Below are positions 52,902 to 64,000 of a stretch of 64,000 nucleotides of DNA, in pieces. Each line of letters starts with the position of its first letter. Position 1 is the stretch's first letter. Source of the DNA: Lomentospora prolificans (taxonomy: Eukaryota; Ascomycota; Sordariomycetes; Microascales; Microascaceae); the NCBI GenBank assembly GCA_029532625.1, contig JARFXM010000009.1, positions 372,001 through 436,000 on the forward strand, read 5' to 3'. Below the pieces are notes generated by a model. That model was not told where the DNA came from and searched no databases. It saw only the letters and a program-made list of their open reading frames with translations. A program made the position numbers and the translations under genes.

Positions 52902-53697
52902 GGTGGTGGTGGTTGGTGGTGATGCGTGCTTTCGAGTTTGTTTCTGGACAAAGTTGAGAATTAATCTTTCACACCTGGTGGTCTGTCTGGGAGGGTTATG
53001 AGATCTGGAAGAAGTCGAGATTGTATTGGAGGCTAGGAATCCGGGGTATTGTATTTACTTGTACAAAGAGCCAAAGAGCCCCCGGGCGACGGCTGTGGGG
53101 AATAAGTTGGAGTTCACGTTGAGCCGAGGGACGTCGGTGCCGGTGATAGTCTGAATTCTGACCGACGTCACTAACAAAAAAGGTGCGAGTGCGAGTGGGC
53201 ACGCCTGGCGAGAGACGAAGCCACTCACTCGTCTGCGCCGGATCTAGACATAATGAAGAAACCCAAGAAGATGGCCCCTCGTTTAACCTTTGGATAACGA
53301 TTCCTCTTCGCTTGGGCTGGAAATGCCGACCATCTTCGACGTTCACTAATCATCTCGGCTACTTTTAACGTTATCCAGCCAGGAATTGTCACATGCTTTC
53401 AAGAGAGAGCTGGCGACAGGTGCGATGGAGCTTATTCTCAGCTGCACCTGCTTCCCCTTTCCAGAAGGCTTCCAAGGCGTTGCGTCTTAGGTAAGCTGGC
53501 TGACACCCCGTGTGTGTGTGTGCCCCGCCATCCGCCAATCATCGAGCTCCGACCACTTGGACGTTATCGTCAATCATTGTCTCAGGTTCGCGCTCAAAGC
53601 TTCCCGGGCCAAGCTTCTTCTTAAAAAGGACAGGGAACAGGATTCCCCTCGACTCCCCCCAGCAATTTCCAAGGGTTTCCGCAGATTCATTGTCACC
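52902..53697. promoter_or_regulatory. Divergent promoter region, enoyl-CoA isomerase / ALG2
   Basis: About 0.8 kb lie between the two start codons. I see no gene and no clear box. A TG-dinucleotide stretch (GTGTGTGTGTGTG) lies near 53510-53522 in the ALG2 leader. Confidence 0.45.
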
Positions 53698-55331
53698 ATG
53701 GCCGACCAAGACGAAGACCAGAGAACCGTAGTGTTTTTCCATCCCGACCTGGGAATTGGCGGCGCCGAGAGATTAGTCGTCGATGCCGCCGTCGGCCTGC
53801 AGAATCGAGGCCACAAGGTTGTCATCTTCACGAGCCACTGCGACCCCAAGCATTGCTTCGAGGAAGCCCGAGATGGTAAACGCCTCCCGTCCCCGCCCCC
53901 TTCACCTGCCAACATCGACCAGCGCAAAGCGCAAGATAACCCACGCAAAGACTAATAATACCATGCCACATCCAGGAACCCTCGATGTCCGCGTACGAGG
54001 CAACTACCTCTTCCCCGCCTCCGTCCTCTCCCGCCTCACGATCCTCTGCTCCATCCTCCGCCAACTGCACCTCCTCATCCACATCTACCTCACGTCGGAG
54101 CTCAAGTCCCTCAAGCCCGCCTCCTTCATCGTCGACCAGCTCAGCGCCGGCCTCCCCATCCTCCAGTACCTCTACCCCGACGCCCCGATCCTCTTCTACT
54201 GCCACTACCCGGATCTCCTCCTAGCGCGCGGCCGCGGGCGTATATGGAAGAGATTGTACCGCGCCCCCTTTGACCTCCTGGAGGAATGGAGCATGTCGTT
54301 TGCCACCGCAGTCGCCGTCAACTCCGAGTTTACAAAAGGCGTCGTCAAGCGGACGTGGCCGAAGCTCGAGAAGACGACGGAGCTGAGAGTCGTGCATCCC
54401 TGCGTCGCGGTGGACGAGGCGATGCAAGGAAAGGGCAAAAAGGCGGATAAGAGCAAGATGATTATGGACAATGACAGCGATAATACAGTCGAGGAGATTG
54501 TGGATTGGAAAGATGACAAGATAATTCTGAGCATCAACCGTTTTGAGCGCAAGAAGGATATCGAGCTCGCCATCAAGGCCTTTGCCGCCATACCAGAGAA
54601 CAAACGCCAGGGCGTGCGCCTCGTCATCGCCGGTACGCGTTTCACACCGGCCTAACATTCCTACGCGAGTGCATTGAATCACGAGCTAACAGACGTCCCT
54701 AGGCGGCTACGACTCCCGCATCACCGAAAACGTCGAATACCACAACGAGCTAACCCACCTCGCCGAATCCCTCAACCTCCAAACCATCACCGCCAAAACC
54801 GTCATCTCCGCCCTCTCCGCGCCCCCCTCCATCCCCGTGCTCTTCCTCCTCTCCATCCCCGCCAACCTAAAAGACGCCCTCCTCCGCTCCGCCCGTCTCC
54901 TCGTCTACACCCCTTCCAACGAGCACTTTGGCATCGTGCCCCTCGAGGCCATGCTCGCCGGCGTCCCCGTCCTCGCCGCCAACAACGGCGGCCCCAAGGA
55001 GACCGTGCTCGACGCCGCCACCGGCTGGCTCAGGGATCCTGACGATGTCCCCGCCTGGACTGCCGTCATGGATCGCGTGCTCAACGACGTATCCGCCGCT
55101 CAAAGGGAGAGGATGCGCAAGGCTGGCATCGCGCGCGTGCATAACTCGTTCGCGAGGACGACCATGGCGCAGAGGATCGAGCAGATATTGGACGATATGG
55201 AGCAGGCGGGGCCTAGGAGGCCACCCATCTTTAACGCCGTCATGAACTTTGCTGGGATTGCCATCACGTTCTGGCTTGGGTTGTTTGTGGCTAGGATCTT
55301 TGTGCCGAATCCTCAGAAGAGGGCGGCGTAG
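53698..55331 (+). CDS. ALG2: ALG2, alpha-1,3/1,6-mannosyltransferase of N-glycan assembly
   Basis: ALG2 adds the second and third mannose to the dolichol-linked core on the cytosolic face of the ER. The exons are 53698-53875, 53976-54632 and 54703-55331, giving 487 residues, the usual length. The 100-nt first intron has an ACTAAT branch and joins EARDG|TLDVRVRGN; the second (70 nt, CTAAC branch) joins VIAGG|YDSR. The N-terminal nucleotide-sugar fold has HPDLGIGGAERLVVDAA. The GT4 E-x7-E motif is EHFGIVPLE at residues 352-360, followed by PVLAANNGGPKETV. INRFERKKDIELA near residue 245 is also family-typical. A C-terminal membrane helix (FAGIAITFWLGLFVARIFV) fits ER anchoring. The start has a perfect CACCATGGC context. 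The C-rich codon use of exons 2-3 is stronger than in neighbours but not unusual for an ER enzyme. Confidence 0.95.
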
Positions 55332-57022
55332 ACGGAGGCAGCGGGGGAACATTGTTTCTTTTTAAAAGAGTTTCAAAGGTACGGGAGGGAGAGGGCATAT
55401 GGTAACATGTGAGCAAGGTGTTGGGAGGGATCAATCCATCTTCTTTCCTATTGTACGAGTAGTAAGTACTACGTTATAGCCATAGGAATGCGTCACTAAC
55501 AAAGAAGTCGACTTTCGTTTCCGTCACAAGAGCCTCTCCACATTAACATAAACTCCGTGAACGGTATGAGATGTCCGGATCGAGAAAGCCGACCCTCGGG
55601 TTCATGAAAGGGAAAAATAAAAAAATCGAATTGGGCTCTAAACGACTGTCCAGAGGAAAAGACACACAAGTCCCTCGAGTCGATACCCCATATTAGCTCC
55701 AGGTTCCCCAAATTCACATAAAGAAAAGGACCCTCGTTTGTCCCATGTCACCATTGCTGGTGTCATACTCTCTCTACTTATTCTTTCTTTCTTCGATATA
55801 TGCCCGCGTAAAGATCCCCCTTCGACTCCCCGGCCTTTCCCCCTGCGGGGCCCTCGTTGCTGTTCTCAGGACTCGTGTCCTTTTCAACTTCATCCAAGAA
55901 GGTATATGGGTTAACACCAGAAAATCCCTGCAATAGAAATGAACCAACCGAGAAACAAATGACATGACGCCAAAAATCAGGACGAGACCCAGGAAAATGC
56001 AAGCCTCCCATCGCAAACAATGCTAGACAACCTAAGAAACGGCGAAAAAAAAGCTTCGGATGGGGAAGACAGCAAACGATGATATGACGAAACCAAGGGG
56101 AAAAGAGCCCCAAAACCCCAGCCATGTGCATCATGAGAATGATATCTCTCTGTTCAAGTTTCTCTGCCCATCTCTTCTTCGCGAGCAAACGATCCTACAC
56201 ACTCCAGCAATCTCATCACGGTCACTTCCCAAGTGATCCTCATTTCCAACCCATGCAAACCGGTAAAATATATACATACAATCTTTCCACCCTTGTTCAT
56301 CAAACCATGCCATGCAATCAATACCCCCTTCGTCGTCCCAGAAGGTAAGCACCTCCTCATAAGCCACCCGCCGAATCCGAATAATGCAAACCGTCCCCGC
56401 CATGAAAATGAAGAGGAAAAAGAAGGAAAAAAGGAAAAAGTACAAGTTTCCCCAGAAGCGCCCTGCCATACCTCGCTATTCCTTCCAATATGCTTCCGAC
56501 CTCCCAAGATTAGGAGGTCAAGTTCATTAAAACATCTCTCCGCCGATTCATTCCATCGTCTGTTCGCCAGCCAGGCCGGGAGTGGGGTTCAATAACTGAA
56601 AGTGTAGTAAATGAAAAAGACAGGGTCGTTAAGAAATGTAATAGATACCAGAGACACAGGCGCGCCGCGCGGGTGACATGGGTATATGCGCGGTTGTTTC
56701 TGTCCTCTTACGTGTCTGTATGGACTGCAGACTTGGGCTAGCGGATTTGTCCATCATAGATATCTTTGATGCGATTTCATATGTAGCTCAGCCTCTTTGG
56801 CGTGTACATATTTGTGTTCGTGTGTCAGCGTGTGCGTGTGTAGTATAAAATCTCTCCTTGATCTCGCAACAACATGGCATTCAAGAACTGAGCGGGCAGT
56901 CGCTTATACTTGGTGCAAACCTTGCCTCGTGCGGATAATGATGGACATAGTGCTCGAAGCCACGCAGCCACGCAGGGACAAACGACGTGGGTGCATACCG
57001 CCGACGAGGCCCATGGCGTCAT
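55332..57022. other. Convergent 3' intergenic region (ALG2 / CaMKK-like kinase)
   Basis: 1.7 kb hold the 3' ends of two convergent genes. Frames of up to 136 codons on the - strand (55778-56188) have no domain. A GTGTGT-type stretch lies near 56816-56840. I see no gene or RNA. Confidence 0.55.
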
Positions 57023-60000
57023 TTAATTAGCATCAACTGCCGCTTGTGCATCAATGCTGGTGGAACTTGCACCCGTACTTCGTCGCTTGGCCATCGACGT
57101 ATGTCGGCTCCTCGCTGGTTGGGCACATGGCTTCCTTCGATTGCTCATCATGGTCAAACCCTCGTCGCTATCGCTGTCATCATCGTTATCTTCGCGCTCG
57201 TTCTGTTGGCGACTAGGCTCACGGGGAACACTGCCATTGGTGGCCTTGTCCGCGGTGACCGCCACAGAGATGATACCGCTATCGACCGACTGAGCGATCT
57301 CTAATGGAAACCCAGAGATCGGCTCCTTTCCGATGGCCGGAGGTGTAAGCGAGTCCGTAGTCTCCAAGAGATTGGGGTTGGCGCTTACTACGCCTGGGCG
57401 GCCAAGGAGCTCGGCCTCCATGTCTGCGGATACAGAACTAGCTCCGCTTAGAAGAGCTGGTAGCGACGGATCCGACTGGAAAGCAAGGATGTGGTCTGAG
57501 GAAACAGTGGTGGGGCCAGTCTTGGATGAAGGGATAAGGCTGGCTTGCTCATCGGGGCTAGAAACCGAAGACACAGACACATCCATCGACGCAGACCTCG
57601 AAGAGACAACCGACGACTCGGGTTCCTTCTCAGTGCTTAAAGACGACGTCCTCGGGTGCGACGCCTCCTCGGCAGGCTCCTCCTGTTGAGGAGCGGCAAC
57701 AGCCGGTGACTTGGTGCCGGGGCTATTGCACATCTCCTCGGCAAACTCGACGTGTTGAGCTCGGGGGGACGACGCCCCAACCTCGTGCATGTCCGACGAT
57801 CTTCTATGGATCGCCGTGAGCAGGCGACGGGCAGTCGAAGGCCGCTCATGAGAGTCCATTGACCGGCGTTTCTCTGGAATGTTGGGCTCAGAGTTAGAGT
57901 GTTGATGGTGCTGGTAACCGTGGACAGCACTTGATGAGAACAGAAGAGGCGACGGCAGAGGTGAGCCACCCTCTACCGGGGCACTGTAGTTGCCCAAGGG
58001 TCGCAGCTGCTGCGTCAAAAGCGACTCGCGCCGGGGTGGGACTGCAGCCTCAAAACCATCGACGGAGCGAGCCCGAGGAGATCCTGCAACAGAAGAGGGG
58101 TCAATCGCCCGGGTAGTGCGATTGTCGTCCAGTAGATCGACGTCCGTGGACGCGACGTTATCGGGAATTGTGGTCAGATAAGATGGGTCTATGGACATTG
58201 ATTTGGCATGAGCGTGTCTGTACGGCTTGTAGCTGGGCGGGGGCGTCGCAGAAGACCGAAAACGAGCAAAACTGGGAGATTCAGGATATCGCGCCTCGGG
58301 CCCGTGGGCTGTGTACTTACCAGGCCCTAGTATCGTAGCAAGCGGGTCATAGCTGGGAGTTTCCTGAGGTGTTGTCGTAACACTGCCCGTGACCGGAGAG
58401 TGAATTCTTGGGGAGCTGGAGAGCTGCTCCTGGCGGGTGGTAGCGCCATGGCGACCGTTTCCACTAGCGTAGGGCGTAGTCGGAACAGAGGCCAGTGCGT
58501 CCCCCGAAGAGCTAGCAACACTGCTAGTAGCTCGACGTCGTCCACGGCCCTCGCTACGCTCGACCAGAGGGCCGACGATCTTGGTGACGGTCTTACGCAT
58601 CACAGACCTCGCCCGTTGGAACAAGGTGAGGGGTACAACAGCGTCGGACATTTCGTTTTCGTCGACCTGAATCTTGCGACCGAATGATGGCCGCGCAGGG
58701 TCAGTCTCATCCAGCCACTTGATCAAGTCAGGGATGCCCTGTACCACCCAAGGGTGGCGCTTGATCTCGCGAAGCCGAATACGCTTTTCGGGATCCTTGG
58801 TAAGCATGCGGCGGAGGAGATCCTCTAGCAAGTCGTCGACATCTTCGTAGAGAAGCTCGTTATCGTCTCTGTAGGGGTCGCTGTTCTGCCTCTTGTAGAG
58901 GGACGTGGCGTTCGGCGAGGTAGAAGGATCGACAGGTCGTAGTCGGCGGCGGGGTATATATACGGGGTCGTTGGCAATTTTCCTGAACATCTGAAACTCG
59001 TCCTCCGCCAGGAAGGGAATACGGGCATAAATGAGGCAGTAGAGGGTGACGCCAAGAGACCAGACGTCAATTTGCTCCGAAACCTTTGGTTGGGCTTTAT
59101 CAGGATCCGTGTAGCAGAGCTCAGGAGCGAAGAACGCTGGAGTGCCAACCGTCTTGGCGAGCTCAAGGTCGTCGTCAAAGTCCTTAGCCTCGGACTCGGA
59201 CACGGTGTCATCGGGCTCGCCATCTCTAATGGGACGGCCAAAGTACGAAACCCCAAAATCGGAGATTTTAACGCGGTGGTCCCTGGTCCATAGAAGGTTC
59301 GCCGGCTTGATGTCTCGGTGGACAACCCCTTGATAGTGCAAGTATTCGAGTCCCAGGACGGTATCCCGGAAAGTCTGTCGAGCTTGGTCAAGAGTGAAGC
59401 AAGGAACATAAGAGTAATCGTCCACGAAGGGGTCGTGGGGCTGCGGATTAAAATCGAGCGAAGACATATGCGAGATGATGGAGTCCGCCATACTGGGAGA
59501 CCTGGCTCGATGGTCGAGGGCCTCGCCAGTATAGGCCCCGTACATGGTACCGTCGAGCATGACAGAGGAGTTGGAGGTAGAGAGTGGTTGGTTCTCTTGA
59601 GCATCGTCATCAGTGTCGTCGTTGATGGCGCTATCATGGAGCAGATCTGAAGGGTTATAGGGACCCAGAGACTTGACGGACTGGGATCGCGAAGGTGCCC
59701 TGGAGCTGTTTCGAGATGGTTGAAGAGAATTAGGCATCGACGTCCCGGCTCGGTCCATAAAGGCAAGTTCACGATGAGAGTTGATACGGGAGCCGGGTGC
59801 GGACTCGTCACCAAGACCATGCTCTATGCTCCAGTAGTCATGAGTCCCAGCGTAGGCCAACGACATCTTCGCTCTCTTCAATTCTTTGAGGGCCTGACGA
59901 CGCTCAAGGATCTCGTTATACTTCTGTTCCTCGGGGGAAATCGGGTCGTCACGCATCTCACGCTCAACACGGCGGCGCTCGTATTGGCAGATGTGGGGCA

Positions 60001-60871
60001 AGCCCTTCTTCCTCCAGACGATCTCGCCAAGCTCGACGTGCTCGAGTACCATGTATATCTTGCGCAACTCGGGGTCGTCAATGATCTCGAGGAGCGCGAC
60101 GACGTTGGGGTGGCGGATTTTCTTGAGGATGGCAATCTCCCGCTTGGTCTTATCCTGCTGGGACATAGCCGCCATGACCTTTCCGAGACGCCTCTTCTTG
60201 GAAAATCTAGGAATAATCTTGATGGCAACATTTTCGCCAGTCTGGTTATTGCGAGCGAGTTTGACCTTGCCGTGCATACCACGACCAATCTCCTCAATGA
60301 CCTCATACTGATTGATGGATTTCCGGCCGGTGGTGATGTCTGAATCGATGTTTGCCTTGTGTGTCCTAGAGCGATGTCGGTCAGCTTGCGATTGGCTTCT
60401 CCAGGGCAGCTGAGGCCCCACGATCGATTTGGGTGGCCAAACCCCGCTTCACGATAATTTTGTGGCAGGAGTCTGCGTCCGATAGTAGCCCGAGGACGCA
60501 CGGTAGCATCTCTCTCCCCGGTTGTCCCCCCCTTCTTTACCAATCTGGGTTGAAACCAAAAATCAAGAAGGTCAAGATGGGAAAGGTTTAACTTACTCTC
60601 TCACTTGGTGCTGCAGCGGGTGCAGGAAGGGACTGGCACCCTCACCGGACGGCGTCGTAACCTCGGAAGCAGAATGAAGGTGGAAGGGGTGATTCGGTCG
60701 TGAATTCGTCGGGCTAAACAGTCCTGGTGAAGACATTGGCGTGCTGTTGGCAGTTCGAGCATGATAGTGGTGGTGGTGAACCGACGAGGTAGTTGGTGGC
60801 GGGGCCGAGTCGGAATGGGAGAGATTAGTGTGAATCGAGCGTAGTTGAGAGAACTGCTGCTGAGAGTCCAT
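57023..60871 (-). CDS. Ser/Thr protein kinase, CaMKK/Ssp1 (AMPK-kinase) type
   Basis: This is a predicted upstream kinase of the CaMKK/Ssp1/Sak1 group that phosphorylates SNF1/AMPK or CaMK. The exons (- strand) are 60871-60597 and 60365-57023, giving 1205 residues. The 231-nt intron (GTAAGT to CTAG) joins HQVRE to THKANIDSDITTGRKSINQYEVIEEIGRG. Kinase elements: Gly loop GRGMHGKVKLA (about 117), VAIK lysine (about 140), HRDIKPANLL (about 441), DFGVSYFG (about 461), activation segment KTVGTPAFFAPEL, and WSLGVTLYCL. Between the VAIK Lys and HRD there are about 300 residues, far more than in a standard kinase, because a charged helix and a Ser-rich stretch are inserted. After the domain, about 500 residues are disordered with many S/T-P sites, ending in a basic-to-acidic tail. 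The start AAAATGG is good. A GTAAGT within exon 2 (near 58320) reads through in frame and is taken as coding. Confidence 0.92.
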
Positions 60872-63800
60872 TTTGAAGAATGGGTTCTCTGCCGAGTATG
60901 TCAACTCGACGAGGTCTTGGTGGTTGTGGTTGTTCGAGGGGTGGTTGTGCGGCTTGCGCAGCCAGCAGCGCAACAAAGGCGGGGGGGAATCGGCCGCTAC
61001 TAGAGGGGAGTCTAAAGGTTCATTTCTTCTGTCGGTGATGTCGTTCCTCCGCGTCGTAGCGGAACGATGGCTTGGGCGATGTTCGAGAGGTGGTTGACGA
61101 TCAGATATGGGAGTAAAGAGATCCAAGTCGAGAAAAGAAAAGTAAAGAAAAAAAGAACTGAGAATAAGCAGAATCAAAAAAAGAAGCTTGGTGAGGAAAT
61201 GAGTGGGAAATAATTGTCAAAAGCAGGCTGTGTACAAAGCAAGGTAACGGACAGGCGGGATTCTTAAGAGAATCCAGTGGAAATGGCAGAGTAGATAAAA
61301 AAAAATCGACAGCGACTCTTTGGGGCAGAGACTAAGATGGGCCCAAAGGCGGCAGGACTGGTCAATGCCAACAACGGAGGCTCCACACCTCAAGCAAGAC
61401 GAGGAAAAAAGAGGGAAGCAAGGGTACATGAATACTGGGTCAGAGGGAAAAGGCAGGCAAGCATGGACAGGGTCAAGGGCGAAAGAGCGAGAGACGAAGA
61501 GCGACAAAACGGAAAGGAACTTGCCAGTACCCAGGTACTGTACGGCGCGGTCGAGACGGCGATCCAGGAAAGGCAAAGGGTACAGGCGAGGGACGAAGGG
61601 CAACGGGCTTGGCATGCAGAGGTACCTTGGCGCCCAGTATGAATCCCGAAGAATTCCGTCCGCACTAATATTGATGAGGTGGGGAGGCAAGGGGACGGTG
61701 TAGTCCATGGTTCAAGCCCAGATGGCGGCCCAAAATCGACGGCGCAAGTACTGCCCCATACTTCTGCGTGTACTCCGTACTAGCCTGCAGACAAGCAACA
61801 GTGCGTAGCGGTAGCGGTAGCAGTAGCGTGGCGGGTACTTACCTTGGCGGGACCTGCCTTGGTATAATACGACTAATTATCGATTTCTGAAAATGTACCT
61901 CCCTGTTGCTATTACGGTACCACGCCCCTCTACAAATTTCATCGCGGGATGGGATGTGGGCTGTCACAAATAGGAAAGCGAAAAGGACCCAATCAACCTG
62001 GCCTGTGCTGGACGGCACGACACCAGCAATGTGTAAGGTACGGCAGACTGTAAGAGAAACAAAGTATTGAAGCTGAGTCAAAAAACGGATTCAGCACCAC
62101 CCTCTTATCTATCGATCTTGCCCCCGGGTAGACGTGACATGCGATAGTCTCCGCTGGATAGGGTGACCGATTCGTCCATGATACATCAATAGCTCATTTA
62201 GGAAGCGCGCGCGGCCCACGCCCATCTGCAGGAGCCGTCATTCCATATTATTCAGTTTTTGGAGAAGACCACCACTACCAGCTCCAGTGGCAGGGAGTTT
62301 TTTGAAAGTTATTTTCGCCATGTGGAAATAAACATGAGAATCACCGCCTCATACATACGTACAGAAACAAGGAGAGGGAAAGTAAATACGAGGGGACGGC
62401 CAACACCAACAGTGCAGCCATATTTCTCAAAAAATCTTCAGCTACCATCGCATCATGTTGCCTCTCAACAACCATCAAGAAATTTGACGTTGACGTCTTG
62501 GGAATTATCTACACGTAGGCCAGGCACTGTGCTCTTCCCATATGGTCGAGGGCGGCAGGCTCCATTGAAGTCTTGCACCCAAGCCGGGCTATTAAGGACA
62601 CCTAAGATAACTGGCTTGACGTACTTGCAGTCGTGTGCGTCGTGGTTTTGGTGTGTGGTCTCACATCTTTCCAGGTGGTGAGTGGGCCTAAATGGAGGGT
62701 GAGCTTGCGACGGCGGGCTGCGACACAGTATCTGTGGCGATACGGTACATCGAAGAGGTACCGCTATCACGAACCTGGCATGGCCCAGTCATATTTCACA
62801 AAAAGGAAAAGAAAGGAAATAGGAGAAAATCGAGCTCTCGCAAAAGACACGCCTTCCCGGTTACGGAGTAGCGCAGGCGTGGTCCCTGTAGCTTTACTTA
62901 CAGGGAAGGAGAACAGGGACGGGCTTATCGCGCCTATCAGTTCGTCCCAGGTTGGGTTCCATTGGCTGCAGCTGTGGAGACATCTACTTCCCCTTGCCTT
63001 GCAAGCTTTTGGCGCTGATGTCTGCGAGAGTTTCTTGGTTTCCCTTTTCTGCTGAGGAAAAGTGGTTCCGTCTCGGACACTTTTTTCCCGCGCACCTCAG
63101 AAGAAGGAAAAGCTCGCTCCCTGCGTCTCCAGTCTGATGCATCCTAATGTTGTGTTGGGCAGCCCGCATTGTCGATTGCAGCACCGGCCAAGCAACGAGC
63201 ATCAACTTCTTTCAACAGCTGGCTGCCTCGCTCTCAGTGGGTACCGAGTGTTAGCTGGCTGTGGAGTGGGCCAACACTTGGCCTTGTACCGGTGGCAGCG
63301 ATCAGCGCCGCGCACACGTTTGTGTCATGTTCGATGTCAAAAGTGTCGACAGAGAGCAAACAGATCCGTAACTCGATTTTTTTTCGACGTGGTCTCATTC
63401 CAACATGGACAGAAAAACAGCTTTCTGGTGGGGCCACTCTAAGAGTTTTGCGTTTTTGCGCTTTCTCGGGGTCTTGGACAGATTTTTAAGGCTGTCCCTT
63501 GGAGCGGGCTATTGTTTGACTTTTTTGGTTGCTTTCCCTTTCTGGGTACAATAGGGTGATGTCCCCTTCCGTTGCGAGAAGGGATCGGCCACGGCGTTGC
63601 CCTGTATTTCGCCTCACGATCTAATAGTGGCACAAGGGCCAGTTCCGAATTCCCGTCACCAAGGTCCTGCAATGGGAGCAGCTTACTTATCCATGGAGAC
63701 CAGTAAGCAGTGACGCGTGTGTCAGACATCGGAAACGGCCCTTGACGGAGGCGTTACAGCGAAGTAACACAGAAGGGTATGACCTGGCCAGCCAGGTACC

Positions 63801-64000
63801 GAAAAAGCGCGAGAAGGGTTTTGCCTAGACACGCCTCATCGAGACCTACAGATACAAAAAGTCTAGGAGATAGCGAAACGGACTGTGATTTGATAGATAA
63901 CAAATAAGAATTTCTTTTTGTCGTCCGAGGTAAAGTGGTGTGTCCCAGCATTCCATGGTTTCTTTCCGTGTTGAGCAATTATACAAAGACGCCGCTATAG
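60872..64000. other. Kinase leader and gene-free right end of the window
   Basis: The first few hundred bases are the leader and promoter of the kinase gene; on its - strand sense they are pyrimidine-rich (60900-61180). A hexamer-type GTAGCG repeat lies at about 61802-61826. The remaining ~2 kb contain only short overlapping frames with no domain, splice-joined continuation or signal peptide that I could support. No transposon ends or tRNA are seen. Confidence 0.5.
61802..61826 (+). repeat. Imperfect GTAGCG tandem repeat
   Basis: About four GTAGCG/GTAGCA units lie in tandem in intergenic DNA. It is a simple microsatellite. Confidence 0.7.

Noticed and set aside
58310..58335. GTAAGT resembling a donor inside the kinase gene (- strand)
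   Set aside because: The frame reads through without a stop and I found no need for an intron; treated as coding.
61217..61708. 163-codon - strand frame and the overlapping 127-codon + strand frame
   Set aside because: The two frames lie antisense to each other in the kinase upstream region, and neither shows a domain or conserved pattern.
1..64000. CRISPR arrays, bacterial operons, Shine-Dalgarno sites, integrases
   Set aside because: The DNA is fungal nuclear; no regularly spaced repeats or prokaryotic genes are present.

Overview
The window is nuclear DNA of a filamentous ascomycete (Pezizomycotina, most likely a Sordariomycete). The evidence is short spliceosomal introns of about 50-230 nt with GT-AG ends and ACTAAC/GCTAAC-type branch points. 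There are also two Zn2Cys6 (C6) transcription factors, a SIN-scaffold LRR protein, long low-complexity protein tails, and CT-rich leaders ahead of start codons. There is no rRNA, no convincing tRNA, no CRISPR array and no recognisable transposon.

Layout from left to right. (1) 1-10571: a long CT-rich leader, a six-exon C6 transcription factor (3080-5673) whose zinc cluster is split over two micro-exons, then about 4.9 kb without a clear gene apart from a weak small-secreted-protein candidate. (2) 10572-21833: a large C6/Fungal_trans regulator, converging on the mismatch-repair/meiotic protein MLH3. MLH3 is divergent from a conserved Ser/Thr-rich unknown protein, which converges on a nitrilase carrying an unusual internal repeat insert. 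(3) 23021-29842: an FAD-dependent oxidoreductase divergent from the nitrilase, and a convergent inositol hexakisphosphate kinase (KCS1-type). (4) 29843-36543: a 6.7-kb stretch with no supportable gene. (5) 36544-45850: a disordered 962-residue ascomycete protein divergent from the septation-initiation-network scaffold Cdc11/SnaD. (6) 48258-60871: a TBC-domain Rab GAP, a peroxisomal enoyl-CoA isomerase/hydratase with a one-base frameshift, ALG2 mannosyltransferase, and a CaMKK/Ssp1-type protein kinase. (7) 60872-64000: kinase leader and non-coding DNA to the window end.

Most genes are ordinary housekeeping or signalling functions: pyrophosphate signalling, septation, Rab traffic, N-glycosylation, a kinase of the AMPK-kinase type, and DNA repair. 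They alternate as divergent and convergent pairs and do not look like a biosynthetic cluster. The only pair with a possible shared metabolic theme is the divergent nitrilase/FAD oxidoreductase.

The most notable observations are the 13-nt and 10-nt micro-exons that assemble the first C6 zinc cluster, the four-copy RRxSI...GxEIxxP repeat inside the nitrilase, the homopolymer frameshift in the enoyl-CoA isomerase, and the Gly at the expected catalytic Glu position in the MLH3 ATPase. All gene models are by eye from sequence; no transcript or database evidence was available.
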